DNA of 64,000 nucleotides from Arthrobacter gallicola (GCF_014836775.1 NZ_JACSQD010000002.1:304674-368673); one strand, 5' to 3'; shown: positions 54,664-64,000, numbered from the stretch's first letter. Translations and numbers: made by a program. Notes: generated by a model from the sequence alone, not told the origin.

Positions 54664-55293
54664 CTAGACCACGATCCGGACGACCGTGGTGTGCTCTTCG
54701 AGTACATCCTCGCCTGCCGTAACCACCGAAGTTTGTCTGCCACCCAGTTTGCGGATCTGCTTAGCTGCCTTCTCGATCTCCTCTGCAGCGCTGCGGCCCT
54801 TGATGGCAAGCACTTCGCCCTGACCGTGCAGCAGAGGAATGGTTAGTCCGGCCAGCCCGGACAAAGCAGAGACGGCACGGGCGGTGACAACGTCGACGTC
54901 GACCCTGTCCACCACCTGTTCGGCGCGGCCGCGGATTACCTGCACGTTCTCCAAGGCAAGGTCCGCAACTACCTCATTGAGCCAGGTAACCCGGCGTTCC
55001 AGCGGTTCGATGAGGGTCATCTGAAGGTCGGGACGCGCAATCGCCAGGCACAGCCCCGGCAGGCCAGCTCCGGACCCGACGTCGGCGACTTTGCTCCCCT
55101 CAGGGATCAGGTCGGCGACGACGGCGCAGTTCAGAACGTGCCTGCTCCACAGACGCGGAACTTCACGGGGACCGAGGAGGCCGCGTTCCATCCCGGATGT
55201 GGCCAGGTGCTCCACGTAGCGTTCGGCCAGCGGCAGCTGGGAACCGAACACCTTGACCGCCGCCGCGTGCTCGGCAGGCGTAATTTCAACCAC
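54664..55293 (-). CDS. rsmG: 16S rRNA (guanine527-N7)-methyltransferase RsmG
   Basis: 209 residues, GTG 55293. SAM-binding motif VADVGSGAGLPGLCLAIARP is followed by MTLIEPLERRVTWLNEVV and VTARAVSALSGLAGLTIPLL. The substrate segment ERGLLGPREVPRLWSRHVLN also fits the family. Methylates G527 of 16S rRNA; loss gives low-level streptomycin resistance in other bacteria. Usual place between parA and jag. Confidence 0.97.
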   Translation of the reverse strand: MVEITPAEHAAAVKVFGSQLPLAERYVEHLATSGMERGLLGPREVPRLWSRHVLNCAVVADLIPEGSKVADVGSGAGLPGLCLAIARPDLQMTLIEPLERRVTWLNEVVADLALENVQVIRGRAEQVVDRVDVDVVTARAVSALSGLAGLTIPLLHGQGEVLAIKGRSAAEEIEKAAKQIRKLGGRQTSVVTAGEDVLEEHTTVVRIVV

Positions 55294-55344
55294 GTAAACA
55301 GATCCTTGTCTTGGCGAGTCTAGAACGAAAAGCGGCCCGCAAGC

Positions 55345-55881
55345 CTAGGAGTCGAGGGACACCACAATGTGGCGGGAAGGCCCTTCACCCTCGGACTCGC
55401 TGATGAGTCCGAGTTCAGCCACGGCATCATGAACGATCTTCCGTTCGTAGGCACTCATCGGCGCCAGGGCGATGTCCTTGCCGGACGTCTTGGCCCGGGA
55501 GACCGCGTCTTCGGCGATCCGGTGCAGTTCCTCGCTGCGTTCCTTGCGGTACCCGGAGATGTCCAGCACGAGCCGGGAACGGTTGTCCGTGGCTGTCAGC
55601 ACGGAGAGCCGGGTGAGTTCCTGGAGAGCTTCCAGGACCTCTCCGTCCTGGCCCACCAGGGCCTGCAAACCGGAGTCGTCTCCCTCCTCGGAGACCACGG
55701 AAATGTAGGTCCGCCCGCTGCGTACTTCGATGTCGATATCGCCATCGATGTCGGCGATGTCCAGCAGTTCCTCCAGGTAGTCGGCGGCTACGTCGCCTTC
55801 CTCCTCCAAGCGTCCCGCCGAGCCGCTCTCAGTACGCTCCGGCAGTTCTTCAACGGACTCTTCGACGTGCTCAGTGCTCAT
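55345..55881 (-). CDS. Jag/KhpB-type KH-R3H RNA-binding protein
   Basis: 178 residues. An acidic head (residues 1-35) leads to a KH-like domain with GQDGEVLEALQELTRLSVLT and an R3H domain with PMSAYERKIVHDAVAELGLI. Single-stranded RNA-binding; partner of YidC by gene neighbourhood. Its ATG overlaps the yidC stop (ATGA), so the two are coupled. Confidence 0.95.
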   Translation of the reverse strand: MSTEHVEESVEELPERTESGSAGRLEEEGDVAADYLEELLDIADIDGDIDIEVRSGRTYISVVSEEGDDSGLQALVGQDGEVLEALQELTRLSVLTATDNRSRLVLDISGYRKERSEELHRIAEDAVSRAKTSGKDIALAPMSAYERKIVHDAVAELGLISESEGEGPSRHIVVSLDS

Positions 55882-56840
55882 CTTTTCTTCCTGTTCTTAC
55901 GCTGCGGCTGCTGGCGCTGGGCCTTGGCTGGGACGGGGATTTCTTCGACCGGTTCAGACTTCTTTTCGCCCAGCAGCGGAACCATCGGCAGGCCCTTCCG
56001 GGCACGCCGCTCGGCCAGGGCCTTGGCTGCGGGGGAACCCGGTGTGGGCATCCGGCGGATCACAAAGAACTGCTGCGCCATGGTCCACAGGTTAGTGGTG
56101 GTCCAGTAGATCAGGACACCGATGGGGAAGTTGATGCCGCCGATGCCAAAGACCAGGGGCAGTACGTAGAGCATCATCTTCTGCTGGCGCATGAACGGGC
56201 TCTGCAGCGCCTCTTCAGACATGTTCTTGGACATGATCTGCTTCTGCGTAATGAACTGCGAAGCCGTCATGGCAATGATCATGATGATCGAGAGGACGAT
56301 GACAGCGGTGTGCCCTTCGGTGCCGAAGCCGTGCAGCAGCGAAGAGGACAACGGGGCGCCAAGGATGGTGGCCTCGTCGAACTGGCGGATGGCATCAGGG
56401 GTCAGGGCACCAATGCCCTCACCGCCCGCGCTGGCGTTCGATACACCGTTGAGCACCTGGAACAGTGCGAAGAAGAACGGCATCTGGATCAGCATCGGCA
56501 GGCAGGCCGCGAACGGGTTGGTCCCGTGCTTCTTGTAGAGCGCCATCTGTTCCTGCGTCATTGCCTGACGCGAGAGCTGATCGGTCTTGCCCTTGTACTT
56601 CTGCTGCAGCTTCCGCAGGTCCGGCTGCAGTGACTGCATGCCGCGCTGAGCCTTGATCTGCTTGACGAAGACAGGAATCAGGGCGGCCCGGATAACGATC
56701 ACCAAGCCGATGATGGACAGCGTCCAGGTCCAACCCGATGCGGCATCCATCCCGAGGAAAACGAATCCCTCGTGGAAGATCCACATGATCCATGACACCA
56801 CCCACTTGAAGGGGAACAGTATCGTGTCGAAGAAACCCAT
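55878..56840 (-). CDS. yidC: Membrane protein insertase YidC
   Basis: 320 residues. Actinobacterial short form with the first helix region at FFDTILFPFKWVVSWIMWIF and the core starting WTLSIIGLVIVIRAALIPVF, whose arginine is the conserved hydrophilic-groove residue. The loop KGKTDQLSRQAMTQEQMALY is followed by NPFAACLPMLIQMPFFFALF. The C-terminus is a basic tail (KRQ and NRKKR type), expected for ribosome contact. Inserts membrane proteins with or without Sec. Confidence 0.96.
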   Translation of the reverse strand: MGFFDTILFPFKWVVSWIMWIFHEGFVFLGMDAASGWTWTLSIIGLVIVIRAALIPVFVKQIKAQRGMQSLQPDLRKLQQKYKGKTDQLSRQAMTQEQMALYKKHGTNPFAACLPMLIQMPFFFALFQVLNGVSNASAGGEGIGALTPDAIRQFDEATILGAPLSSSLLHGFGTEGHTAVIVLSIIMIIAMTASQFITQKQIMSKNMSEEALQSPFMRQQKMMLYVLPLVFGIGGINFPIGVLIYWTTTNLWTMAQQFFVIRRMPTPGSPAAKALAERRARKGLPMVPLLGEKKSEPVEEIPVPAKAQRQQPQRKNRKKR

Positions 56841-56848
56841 TTACTCTC

Positions 56849-57238
56849 CTAAGCCGCCGAGCGGCTGTCTTCGTCTGCCGGAATCACGGGATGATTCAGA
56901 ACAATAATCCGGGGGACCGATTCCTGCGGCCACGGCCTGCGGCCTTCGGGCACGTGGTCTACTCCGCCGTCATTCCAAGGATGGCAGCGGATGAGCCGTC
57001 GCGCGGCGAGCCACGTTCCTCTGACGGCACCGTGAACGGTGACGGCTTCGAGGGCATACGCCGAACATGATGGAAAAAACCGGCACACAGGGCCGTAGAG
57101 CGGGGACACCACCTTGCGGTAGCCCATCAGAAGCCCGATCAGGACATTCCGGGGAAGGCGCCACAAAAAAAGCAGGATCGGCAGGAAAAAGGCAGCGGGA
57201 AGGGAAGCCTTCGCCGGTTTACTACCGGTTCGGCCCAT
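56849..57238 (-). CDS. yidD: Membrane insertion efficiency factor YidD
   Basis: 129 residues from ATG 57238, preceded by GGGAGGGG at six bases. This start avoids overlap with rnpA; a longer frame reaches 57334 with an unlikely Cys-rich head. The hallmark is [20 protein letters not shown] then [12 protein letters not shown], and [19 protein letters not shown]. Sits between rnpA and yidC, as usual. Confidence 0.93.
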   Translation of the reverse strand: MGRTGSKPAKASLPAAFFLPILLFLWRLPRNVLIGLLMGYRKVVSPLYGPVCRFFPSCSAYALEAVTVHGAVRGTWLAARRLIRCHPWNDGGVDHVPEGRRPWPQESVPRIIVLNHPVIPADEDSRSAA

Positions 57239-57264
57239 CTTCAGCCCCTCCCTCACCTGTGTGG

Positions 57265-57612
57265 TCACTGCCGCGAAAGCTTGCCAATGCATGCAGAGAG
57301 GGCACCAGCATAGTCGGCGCTTAACTGCGCCCACGAGGCCGTTGCCGCCGGCGGCAACGCCCTGACGACTATGTCCAGCCCGGTGGGATGATCGGCCAGG
57401 CTCTGCGCTGCTGCTTCTCTCAGTCTTCTCTTAACGAGGTTACGTGTCACGGCGTTCCCGACTGCCTTCGACACAATGAACCCGACGCGCGTGGGCGCGG
57501 CCGGGTTAGGCACTGCGTATAAGACTACGTTCCGGCGCCCGCAACGGGCACCGGAACGTACGGTATGGGAAAAATCCGCCGCCGAACGCACCCGGTTCCT
57601 CGCGGCCAGCAT
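57265..57612 (-). CDS. rnpA: Ribonuclease P protein component
   Basis: 115 residues, ATG 57612. The conserved RNR box is seen in [20 protein letters not shown], and the N-terminus is [20 protein letters not shown]. Protein cofactor of RNase P in tRNA 5' maturation. Between rpmH and yidD in the universal order. Confidence 0.96.
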   Translation of the reverse strand: MLAARNRVRSAADFSHTVRSGARCGRRNVVLYAVPNPAAPTRVGFIVSKAVGNAVTRNLVKRRLREAAAQSLADHPTGLDIVVRALPPAATASWAQLSADYAGALSACIGKLSRQ

Positions 57613-57673
57613 TCAGAACGCCAGGATCGGGGGGCATAGCTGCTGAGGCAGCATCGGCAAACCTAAGTCTGTT

Positions 57674-57811
57674 TTAGGCCGACAGTTCGGTGCGGCCCTT
57701 GCCACGGCGTGCGGAAAGAATGGCACGGCCGGCGCGGGTACGCATGCGAAGGCGGAAGCCGTGCTTCTTGGCACGACGGCGGTTATTCGGCTGAAAAGTC
57801 CGCTTGCTCAC
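57674..57811 (-). CDS. rpmH: 50S ribosomal protein L34
   Basis: 45 residues from GTG 57811, with TTGGAG eight bases upstream: [20 protein letters not shown] then [19 protein letters not shown]. The frame runs on upstream, but L34 starts here in all relatives. It reads away from dnaA. Confidence 0.97.
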   Translation of the reverse strand: MSKRTFQPNNRRRAKKHGFRLRMRTRAGRAILSARRGKGRTELSA

Positions 57812-57868
57812 GGTGGTTACTCCAAGACAATCTGCGCTGGCGCTTGCTGCATCAAGGGGAAAGCACAA

Positions 57869-58272
57869 GCGGCGCTCTTTTCATGTGACTGACTACACTC
57901 AACCCGGACCTGGACCCTGATTCCCAGAACCCTGATGGGCATGAATGAGTGCAGATAGCAGACACAAAGGACTACTCAACGTTAGGTGAGACCCCGTTGG
58001 CAGTCAAACCGGGGGATACGGGGGCTGTTCATACAGAATCTTCCACACCTGTGGACAAGTGCCGGGTACCGCGGTCCGCGGCCGAATGTGAGTCCCGCCG
58101 CATGTCACGCAGGAGCGCCGGATTCCAGCTACCGACAGCCGAAATGATGCTCTAGGCTTGGCGCTGGGTGTTTTATCCACGACTGTGCATAAGTCTGTGG
58201 ATGAACCTTCGGGATCCAGGCCTGGATTCCGGTTTCTTAGACCGCCCCTGACGGGCGTCACGAGAGGTTTTT
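57869..58272. promoter_or_regulatory. rpmH-dnaA intergenic region with DnaA boxes
   Basis: A perfect box TTGTCCACA lies on the minus strand at 58050-58058. One-mismatch boxes lie at 58173-58181 (+), 58184-58192 (-) and 58196-58204 (-), so three of them cluster in 32 bp about 70 bp before dnaA. They may serve DnaA autoregulation. Divergent promoters for rpmH and dnaA must lie here. Confidence 0.6.
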
Positions 58273-59691
58273 GTGGGTACGGACGAAATCAACGATGTCG
58301 GCAGTTCCTGGCGCAAGGTCATCAGGACGCTGGAGACCGATGACAGGGTCTCCCCCCGGCAGCGCGGATTTGTGGTTCTGGCCCAGGCACAGGGGCTGAT
58401 CGGCACCACTCTCCTGGTGGCTGTTCCCAACGAACTGACGCGCGAAGTCCTGCAGACCCAGCTGAAGAACATCCTGGATGAGGTCCTCAAGACTGTTTTC
58501 CAGGCGGATATCCAGTGCGCCTTCGTGATTGACGCAGATCTCACTCCGGTTGTCCAGGCCGAACCGGAGCCGGAGCCCGAAGAAACCGCGCCGTCACCCG
58601 TGCCGACTGGCGAGAGTGCTCCCTCTCCGACGCCGCCGAGCACGTCCCAGGAGTTCGGCCGGCTGAACCCCAAGTACGTTTTTGAGACTTTTGTCATCGG
58701 GTCCTCGAACCGGTTTGCCCACGCCGCCGCCGTTGCTGTGGCCGAAGCTCCGGCCAAGGCCTACAACCCGCTGTTTATTTACGGTGACTCCGGACTGGGT
58801 AAAACCCATCTGCTGCATGCGATCGGGCACTATGCCCGGCACCTCTATACGGGGATCCGCGTGCGGTATGTGAACTCCGAGGAGTTCACCAACGATTTCA
58901 TCAACTCCATCCGTTATGACGAGGGCGCCAGCTTCAAGCAGCTCTACCGGAACGTCGACATCCTGCTCATCGACGACATCCAGTTCCTGGCGAACAAGGA
59001 TGCGACGCAGGAGGAGTTCTTCCACACCTTCAATGCGCTGCATAACCACAACAAGCAGGTGGTTATCACCTCCGACCTGCCGCCCAAGCAGCTCTCCGGG
59101 TTCGAGGAACGCATGCGCTCACGTTTTGAATGGGGCCTGCTGACCGATGTGCAGCCGCCGGAACTGGAAACCCGGATTGCCATTCTGCGTAAGAAGGCGA
59201 TCGGCGATTCCCTCAGCGCCCCCGACGATGTTCTGGAGTACATCGCTTCGAAGATCTCCACCAACATCCGCGAACTGGAAGGCGCCCTGATCCGGGTGAC
59301 CGCCTTCGCCAGCCTGAACCGCCAGCAGGTGGATGTTGGCCTGGCCGAGATTGTCCTCAAGGACCTGATTACCGACGACGGCGCCCAGGAAATTACTGCC
59401 GCATCGATCCTGGGGCAGACTGCTGCCTATTTCCAGATCAGCCTGGAAGAGCTGTGCAGCAAGTCGCGGACCCGGACGTTGGTCACTGCGCGCCAGATCG
59501 CCATGTATCTCTGCCGTGAGCTGACGGATATGTCACTGCCGAAGATCGGTCAGGAGCTTGGCGGGCGTGATCACACCACCGTTATTCACGCAGACCGCAA
59601 GATCCGGGAACTTATGGCTGAGCGCCGCGCCATCTACAACCAAGTGACCGAGCTGACGAACCGCATCAAGCAGCAGCAGCGTGAGGCCTGA
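58273..59691 (+). CDS. dnaA: Chromosomal replication initiator protein DnaA
   Basis: 472 residues, GTG 58273. Domain I spans residues 1-90, then an acidic Pro/Glu linker. AAA+ core begins near [20 protein letters not shown], with Walker [10 protein letters not shown] near 173 and Walker [11 protein letters not shown]. The C-terminal DNA-binding helix-turn-helix has the DnaA signature [17 protein letters not shown]. The linker is short compared with Streptomyces DnaA. Weak ribosome site (GAGAGG about six bases upstream). Confidence 0.98.
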   Translation: MGTDEINDVGSSWRKVIRTLETDDRVSPRQRGFVVLAQAQGLIGTTLLVAVPNELTREVLQTQLKNILDEVLKTVFQADIQCAFVIDADLTPVVQAEPEPEPEETAPSPVPTGESAPSPTPPSTSQEFGRLNPKYVFETFVIGSSNRFAHAAAVAVAEAPAKAYNPLFIYGDSGLGKTHLLHAIGHYARHLYTGIRVRYVNSEEFTNDFINSIRYDEGASFKQLYRNVDILLIDDIQFLANKDATQEEFFHTFNALHNHNKQVVITSDLPPKQLSGFEERMRSRFEWGLLTDVQPPELETRIAILRKKAIGDSLSAPDDVLEYIASKISTNIRELEGALIRVTAFASLNRQQVDVGLAEIVLKDLITDDGAQEITAASILGQTAAYFQISLEELCSKSRTRTLVTARQIAMYLCRELTDMSLPKIGQELGGRDHTTVIHADRKIRELMAERRAIYNQVTELTNRIKQQQREA

Positions 59692-59745
59692 GATCCGCGT
59701 CAGCACGCGGATGTAAGGGCCCCGAAGGGGCTCGAAATTAACACG

Positions 59746-59965
59746 TGTGGACAAGGGTGTGGATAACTCAGTGGATAACACGTTCTTACGGGTATTGGCC
59801 TGTGGATACGCGGAACTGCAAAATAGTTCCCAACAGCCACCTGCTGCACGTAGGCTAAGCGTCCACAGGTTATCAACAGGCTTAAAACGCCGGGACGCCC
59901 CGCAGGACCGAGTTATCCACAGTATCCACAGCACTTATTAACACTACGAATCTTAAGAAATTGGG
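59746..59965. other. oriC: oriC, chromosomal replication origin
   Basis: Dense DnaA boxes in the dnaA-dnaN gap: minus strand at 59746-59754 (TTGTCCACA), 59758-59766 (TTATCCACA), 59770-59778 (one mismatch), 59801-59809 (GTATCCACA); plus strand at 59870-59878 (one mismatch), 59913-59921 (TTATCCACA), 59922-59930 (GTATCCACA). An AT-rich stretch (59931-59965) with TTATTAAC follows and is the likely unwinding element. From 59966 to the dnaN start I see only a probable dnaN promoter area. Confidence 0.85.
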
Positions 59966-60256
59966 TTCCACCAAATAACATCCGACCTTCCCGGACAAAC
60001 ATCCGATGTTCCATCTGCCTGCTTCGCAGGTCCCAGACCTGTCTCGGTGGACGCTTTGGGCGATAGCACAACGACATCGGTGGACCGGTGCCGCACCGGC
60101 CGGTAAATGACAACCTCCCGGCGGTAAGCTGGCACAGGGTATTGTTGTGATTCCCAGCGGGCAGACCGGGCGTCCTGGCAACCCGAAATGCTCCCTCACG
60201 TGTTCATGAAAGCTCAGTAGTACTGATAAGTACGTTGTGAAAGGCGGCACCCTGCA

Positions 60257-61381
60257 GTGAAGTTCAGAGTTGAGCGGGATGTCCTGGCCGAGGCGGTTAC
60301 GTGGACAGCACGGTCCCTCTCACCCCGCCCGCCGGTCCCCGTACTTTCCGGGCTGTTGATCAAGGCCGAATCCGGCTCATTGAGCATCGCCAGCTTCGAC
60401 TACGAGATCTCGGCCCGCCTGCAGATCCCGGCGGACATTTCCGATGAAGGCACCATCCTCGTTTCCGGACGCCTGCTGGCAGAGATCTGCCGCAGCCTTC
60501 CGTCAGCGCCGGTTGAAGTCGAGACTGACGGTTCCAAGGTGACTCTCACCTGCCGGAACAGCCGGTTCAACCTGGCTACCATGCCCGTTTCTGAATACCC
60601 GGAGCTTCCTGCCCTTCCCGATGTCAGCGGCGTCGTGGACGGTGACGCCTTTGCCCAGGCTGTCTCGCAGGTGATCATCGCGGCCAGCCGTGACGACACC
60701 CTGCCGATCCTGACCGGTGTCCGGATGGAAATTGAAGACGACCTCATCACCTTCCTGGCCACCGACCGTTACCGCCTTGCCCTCCGTGAGCTCTCCTGGA
60801 AGCCGGCGACACCGGGCATCTCCACCAGCGCCCTCGTCAAGGCCAAAACCCTGAACGAGGTTGCCAAGACTCTCGGTGGCGGCGGAGACCTGAACATCGC
60901 ACTCTCCGGCGACAGCGAACTGATCGGTTTCGAAAGCGGCGGCCGCCGCACCACCTCCCTGCTGGTCGACGGTGACTACCCCAAGATCCGGTCCCTTTTC
61001 CCGGAAAACACGCCTATCCACGCAACGGTGGAAACCCACGCACTGGTCGAAGCCGTCCGCCGTGTTTCTTTGGTTGCCGAGCGCAATACCCCGGTCCGCC
61101 TGGCATTCACCGACGGACAGGTCACCCTGGATGCCGGCACCGGCGAAGACGCTCAGGCCTCCGAAGCCCTTGAAGCCTCCCTTGTCGGTGATGAGATCAC
61201 GGTTGCCTTCAACCCGCACTATCTCAGCGAAGGCCTGGGGGCTTTCGCCAGCAAGTACGTCCGTTTTTCCTTCACTACCCCGCCGAAGCCTGCGGTAATT
61301 TCCGCGCAGGAAGAACTCACCGGAGATGACCAGGAAGATTACCGTTACCTGCTGATGCCGGTGCGGCTTCCGAACCAGTAA
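60257..61381 (+). CDS. dnaN: DNA polymerase III beta subunit (sliding clamp)
   Basis: 374 residues, GTG 60257. Three clamp domains are recognisable by KFRVERDVLAEAVTWTARSL, VSEYPELPALPDVSGVVDGD and the C-terminal YLLMPVRLPNQ, whose last residues contact partners. Usual actinobacterial length. Processivity factor for the replicase. Confidence 0.97.
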   Translation: MKFRVERDVLAEAVTWTARSLSPRPPVPVLSGLLIKAESGSLSIASFDYEISARLQIPADISDEGTILVSGRLLAEICRSLPSAPVEVETDGSKVTLTCRNSRFNLATMPVSEYPELPALPDVSGVVDGDAFAQAVSQVIIAASRDDTLPILTGVRMEIEDDLITFLATDRYRLALRELSWKPATPGISTSALVKAKTLNEVAKTLGGGGDLNIALSGDSELIGFESGGRRTTSLLVDGDYPKIRSLFPENTPIHATVETHALVEAVRRVSLVAERNTPVRLAFTDGQVTLDAGTGEDAQASEALEASLVGDEITVAFNPHYLSEGLGAFASKYVRFSFTTPPKPAVISAQEELTGDDQEDYRYLLMPVRLPNQ

Positions 61382-61411
61382 GGCTTTCACCAGGCATTTC
61401 GAGAGCCTTTT
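61380..61411 (+). terminator. Putative dnaN terminator
   Basis: AAGGCTTTC starting at the dnaN stop codon pairs imperfectly with GAGAGCCTT, followed by TT. Stem about 8 bp with one mismatch. Moderate. Confidence 0.45.
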
Positions 61412-61449
61412 GCAGTCCGCTGGCGTGGACTGCCGAGAGAGGAACCGAC

Positions 61450-62409
61450 ATGCATATTGGCCTTATCGGACTTGGCAAAATGGGTTTCAGCATGCGCGAG
61501 CGGCTGAGGCGGAACGGAATCCAGGTCACGGGTTTTGACCGGAACCCCGTAGTCAGCGACGTCGGGTCGCTGCCGGACCTGGTTGCTGAACTGCCGCCGC
61601 CGCGCATCGTGTGGATTATGGTTCCCAGCGGCGAAACCACGGCCGCGGTTGTCAGTGAACTCGCCGGGCTGCTTGACTCCGGGGATCTGGTCATCGAGGG
61701 CGGCAACTCGCACTACACCGAGGACAGCCGGCACGCCGGCATGCTGGCAGCCAACGGAATCCGCTACCTGGACTGCGGGGTTTCCGGCGGGATCTGGGGC
61801 AAGGACAACGGTTACGGGCTCATGGTCGGGGGTGATCCCGCCGATGTGGCGGCAGCGATGCCGCTCTTTGACGCACTGCGGCCAGCCGGAACACGGGCTG
61901 ACAGCTTCGTCCACGCAGGTGCCACCGGGGCCGGACACTACGCCAAGATGGTGCACAACGGAATCGAGTATGGCCTGATGCAGGCCTACGCAGAAGGTTA
62001 TGAGCTGCTCGAATCCCAGGACATTGTCCAGGACGTTCCCGGGATCCTCCGGGCCTGGCAGGACGGAACCGTCATCCGCTCGTGGCTCCTGGAACTGGCA
62101 GTCCGGGCCTTGGAGGAAGATCCCGGACTGGCCCGGATCACCGGTTATGTGGAGGATTCCGGGGAGGGCCGCTGGACTGTCGAGGAAGCGCTGTCTGCCG
62201 GAGTGCCGGCGCCGGCAATTACCTCCGCGGTCTTTGCCCGGTTTAGCTCCAGGCAGGAAGATTCCCCGGCCATGAAACTCGTTGCGGCGCTGCGCGGGCA
62301 GTTTGGCGGCCACCCGGTCAGGTCCGCGGACCCCGCCGGATCTGAGGCATCCGGAGGCCACCGGAGTGCTGCCGAGCAGTCAATCGAGGACGCAGGCGCC
62401 CCGGAATAG
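61450..62409 (+). CDS. gnd: 6-phosphogluconate dehydrogenase, short decarboxylating form
   Basis: 319 residues, ATG 61450. Short NAD-type Gnd of Gram-positive bacteria: dinucleotide motif IGLIGLGKMGFSMRERLRRN, then VIEGGNSHYTEDSRHA, the substrate site CGVSGGIWGKDNGYGLMVGG and GHYAKMVHNGIEYGLMQAYA with catalytic Lys and His. The last 25 residues are a variable tail. Commonly sits between dnaN and recF in actinobacteria. Confidence 0.95.
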   Translation: MHIGLIGLGKMGFSMRERLRRNGIQVTGFDRNPVVSDVGSLPDLVAELPPPRIVWIMVPSGETTAAVVSELAGLLDSGDLVIEGGNSHYTEDSRHAGMLAANGIRYLDCGVSGGIWGKDNGYGLMVGGDPADVAAAMPLFDALRPAGTRADSFVHAGATGAGHYAKMVHNGIEYGLMQAYAEGYELLESQDIVQDVPGILRAWQDGTVIRSWLLELAVRALEEDPGLARITGYVEDSGEGRWTVEEALSAGVPAPAITSAVFARFSSRQEDSPAMKLVAALRGQFGGHPVRSADPAGSEASGGHRSAAEQSIEDAGAPE

Positions 62410-62508
62410 CGGGCGGTAGGCTGGTGACGGACCCGGACGGGCAAACCGCGTGCCAGGCAGGAGAGGACTTGAGGAAACGGACAGGACGGAAACACCGGGT
62501 GGAGCAGC

Positions 62509-63693
62509 GTGTACGTTGATTACCTTTCGCTGACGGGGTTCCGCAGCTATACGCAGCTTGATCTGAGCCTTGAACCCGGGGTGAGCATCTTCGTCGGACC
62601 CAACGGGACGGGCAAGACCAACATTGTCGAGTCCATTGGGTACCTGTCATCACTGTCCTCCCACCGGGTTAGTTCGGATGCGCCGCTGGTGGCCTTCGAC
62701 GCCGAACAGGCCGTGGTCCGCGCCCGCCTGGTCCGGGGATCCCAGGCCACAGCCCTGGAGGTGGAAATCAACCCGGGACGGGCGAACCGGGCCAGAATCA
62801 ACCGCGCCAATCCGGTCCGGGCCCGGGACATCCTGGGGATCTGCCGCACAGTGCTTTTCGCCCCGGAGGACTTGGCCCTGGTTAAGGGCGATCCTTCCGC
62901 CCGCCGCCGGTTTCTGGATGACCTGATCGTCTCTCTGGTTCCCCGCCATGCAGCTACCCGGGCCGACTATGACCGCGTTCTGAAACAGCGCAATGCGCTG
63001 CTGAAATCGGCACGTGCCAGTGGACGGTTTACCTCGGCACACGAGGCGACGCTTGAGGTCTGGGACCATCACATGGCGGTAGCCGGGGCACAGCTGGTGG
63101 CCGCCCGGCTGCAGGCCGTGGACCAGCTCCGACCGCATCTGGAGGGGGCCTACAAGGACCTGACCGACGGGTCAAAAACGGCGCGGGGCATCTACCGGTC
63201 TACACTGCTGGGCCAGGTTGACGACGACGGCGCCGCCGAAGGACCGGCGGATTCCGCCGATCTGCTGGGCCTGGGACAGGAAGAGCTGCAGGAACGCTTC
63301 CTGCAGGCTTTTGCCGCGAACCGGAAACGGGAGATCGAGCGCGGCATGTCCCTGGTTGGTCCCCACCGGGACGAGATGGAACTGGTTCTGGGCAAGGCCC
63401 CGGCGAAGGGTTTTGCTTCTCACGGAGAAACCTGGTCGCTGGCGCTGGCTATGCGACTGGCCTCCTACTACCTCCTGCGGGATGACGACGACACCCCGGG
63501 AACGGCACCCATCCTGATCCTGGATGATGTTTTCGCGGAGCTGGACACCAGCCGCCGGGAACGTCTGGCCGCCATAGTTGCCGGGGCCGAACAGGTCCTG
63601 GTGACGGCAGCTGTGGCGCAGGACATCCCTGCCGCCCTCTCCGGTCAGCAGATACCCGTTATTCCAGGAGGCGTCAGTGTTGCCGGCCGGTGA
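62509..63693 (+). CDS. recF: DNA replication/repair protein RecF
   Basis: 394 residues, GTG 62509. Walker A VGPNGTGKTN near residue 30, with the start VYVDYLSLTGFRSYTQLDL. The family insert KGDPSARRRFLDDLIVSLVP, signature FASHGETWSLALAMRLA and Walker B ILILDDVFAELDTSRRERLA are present. Acts with RecO and RecR in recombinational repair at gaps. The dciA gene starts inside its 3' end. Confidence 0.96.
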   Translation: MYVDYLSLTGFRSYTQLDLSLEPGVSIFVGPNGTGKTNIVESIGYLSSLSSHRVSSDAPLVAFDAEQAVVRARLVRGSQATALEVEINPGRANRARINRANPVRARDILGICRTVLFAPEDLALVKGDPSARRRFLDDLIVSLVPRHAATRADYDRVLKQRNALLKSARASGRFTSAHEATLEVWDHHMAVAGAQLVAARLQAVDQLRPHLEGAYKDLTDGSKTARGIYRSTLLGQVDDDGAAEGPADSADLLGLGQEELQERFLQAFAANRKREIERGMSLVGPHRDEMELVLGKAPAKGFASHGETWSLALAMRLASYYLLRDDDDTPGTAPILILDDVFAELDTSRRERLAAIVAGAEQVLVTAAVAQDIPAALSGQQIPVIPGGVSVAGR

Positions 63694-64000
63694 GGACCCG
63701 CAGCCGGAAGGGCCCGGGAGCGGCGCCTTTCCCGGGGATGACCGGCCGGATGCCGCCAGGGAACAGCTGAACCGCATGCGGCAGGCAGCCCAGGCACGGG
63801 GAAACCAGCGGGTTCCCGCCAGCCGCCGCAAACAGGGCCAGCGCCGGCAGACTCCCTTCGTTCCCGGCGAGTACACCGGGCGGGATCCGCAGGGCCTCGG
63901 CAAAGTCTTCAACCGGTTTGTCAACGAGCGGGGCTGGAACTCGCCGGTTGCCGTCGGGTCCGTCATTTCCCGGTGGGATGAGCTGGTTGGCCCCGATGTC
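63677..64000 (+). CDS. DUF721/DciA family protein, 3'-truncated by window edge
   Basis: GTG 63677, with AGGAGG five bases upstream, overlaps the recF 3' end by 17 bp. The frame is open to the window end (108 codons). After a Pro/Gly/Arg-rich head come GEYTGRDPQGLGKVFNRFVN and AVGSVISRWDELVGPDV, which match the start of the DUF721 (DciA-like) domain found after recF in actinobacteria. DciA assists loading or function of the replicative helicase; here the DnaB gene is in the same window. Confidence 0.88.
   Translation, partial: MLPAGEDPQPEGPGSGAFPGDDRPDAAREQLNRMRQAAQARGNQRVPASRRKQGQRRQTPFVPGEYTGRDPQGLGKVFNRFVNERGWNSPVAVGSVISRWDELVGPDV

Overview
The window is a chromosomal origin region from a high-GC actinobacterium. 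Gene order, mycothiol genes (ino1, mshA), GTG/TTG starts, a leaderless-looking start and the split MurJ/pseudokinase pair fit the Micrococcaceae, most likely Arthrobacter or a close relative. The species call is inference from gene content; no search was run.

Left part (1-29,700), mostly read leftward: the tail of an APC permease, an ABC-F ATPase, a hypothetical gene, replicative helicase dnaB, then the rpsF-ssb-rpsR-rplI operon. The gap upstream of dnaB holds five DnaA-box-like sites, about 54 kb from oriC. Next come an M18 aminopeptidase, three ABC-2 exporter pairs (two are a tandem duplication, one is DrrAB-like), an MFS protein, a second ABC-F ATPase, small genes, and a translationally coupled three-gene unit for a GT87 glycosyltransferase, a FemX-like peptidoglycan-bridge enzyme and a carotenoid-desaturase-like oxidoreductase. 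Then follow lrp/lysE, ino1, fhs and mshA; ino1 and mshA feed mycothiol synthesis.

Middle (30,800-39,850) is the conserved actinobacterial block cca - nudix - murJ - pseudokinase-like membrane protein - trxB - trxA - cwlM. trxBA is preceded by an exact GGAAT-N18-GTT (SigR/SigH-type) element. The CwlM-like amidase lacks key catalytic residues.

An accessory zone (39,850-51,900) separates cwlM from parB. It holds a compact intracellular rhamnoside/glucoside cassette (SDR, GH1, GH78, MFS) divergent from a TetR regulator. A near-perfect palindrome with 25-bp arms, made of two 19-bp operators, lies between them. Then come two decayed IS110-family transposase remnants and a 3.3-kb gene-poor, visibly less GC-rich tract carrying most of a parS array. 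Nine parS sites (eight perfect GTTTCACGTGAAAC, one with a single mismatch) lie between 49,711 and 54,433: six in the tract, one in the parB terminator, one inside parB and one inside parA.

Right part (51,900-64,000) is the classical origin core: parB, parA, rsmG, jag, yidC, yidD, rnpA and rpmH (leftward), then dnaA, oriC, dnaN, gnd, recF and the start of a DciA (DUF721) gene (rightward). oriC lies between dnaA and dnaN with a dense DnaA-box cluster and an adjacent AT-rich stretch; a second, looser box group lies between rpmH and dnaA.
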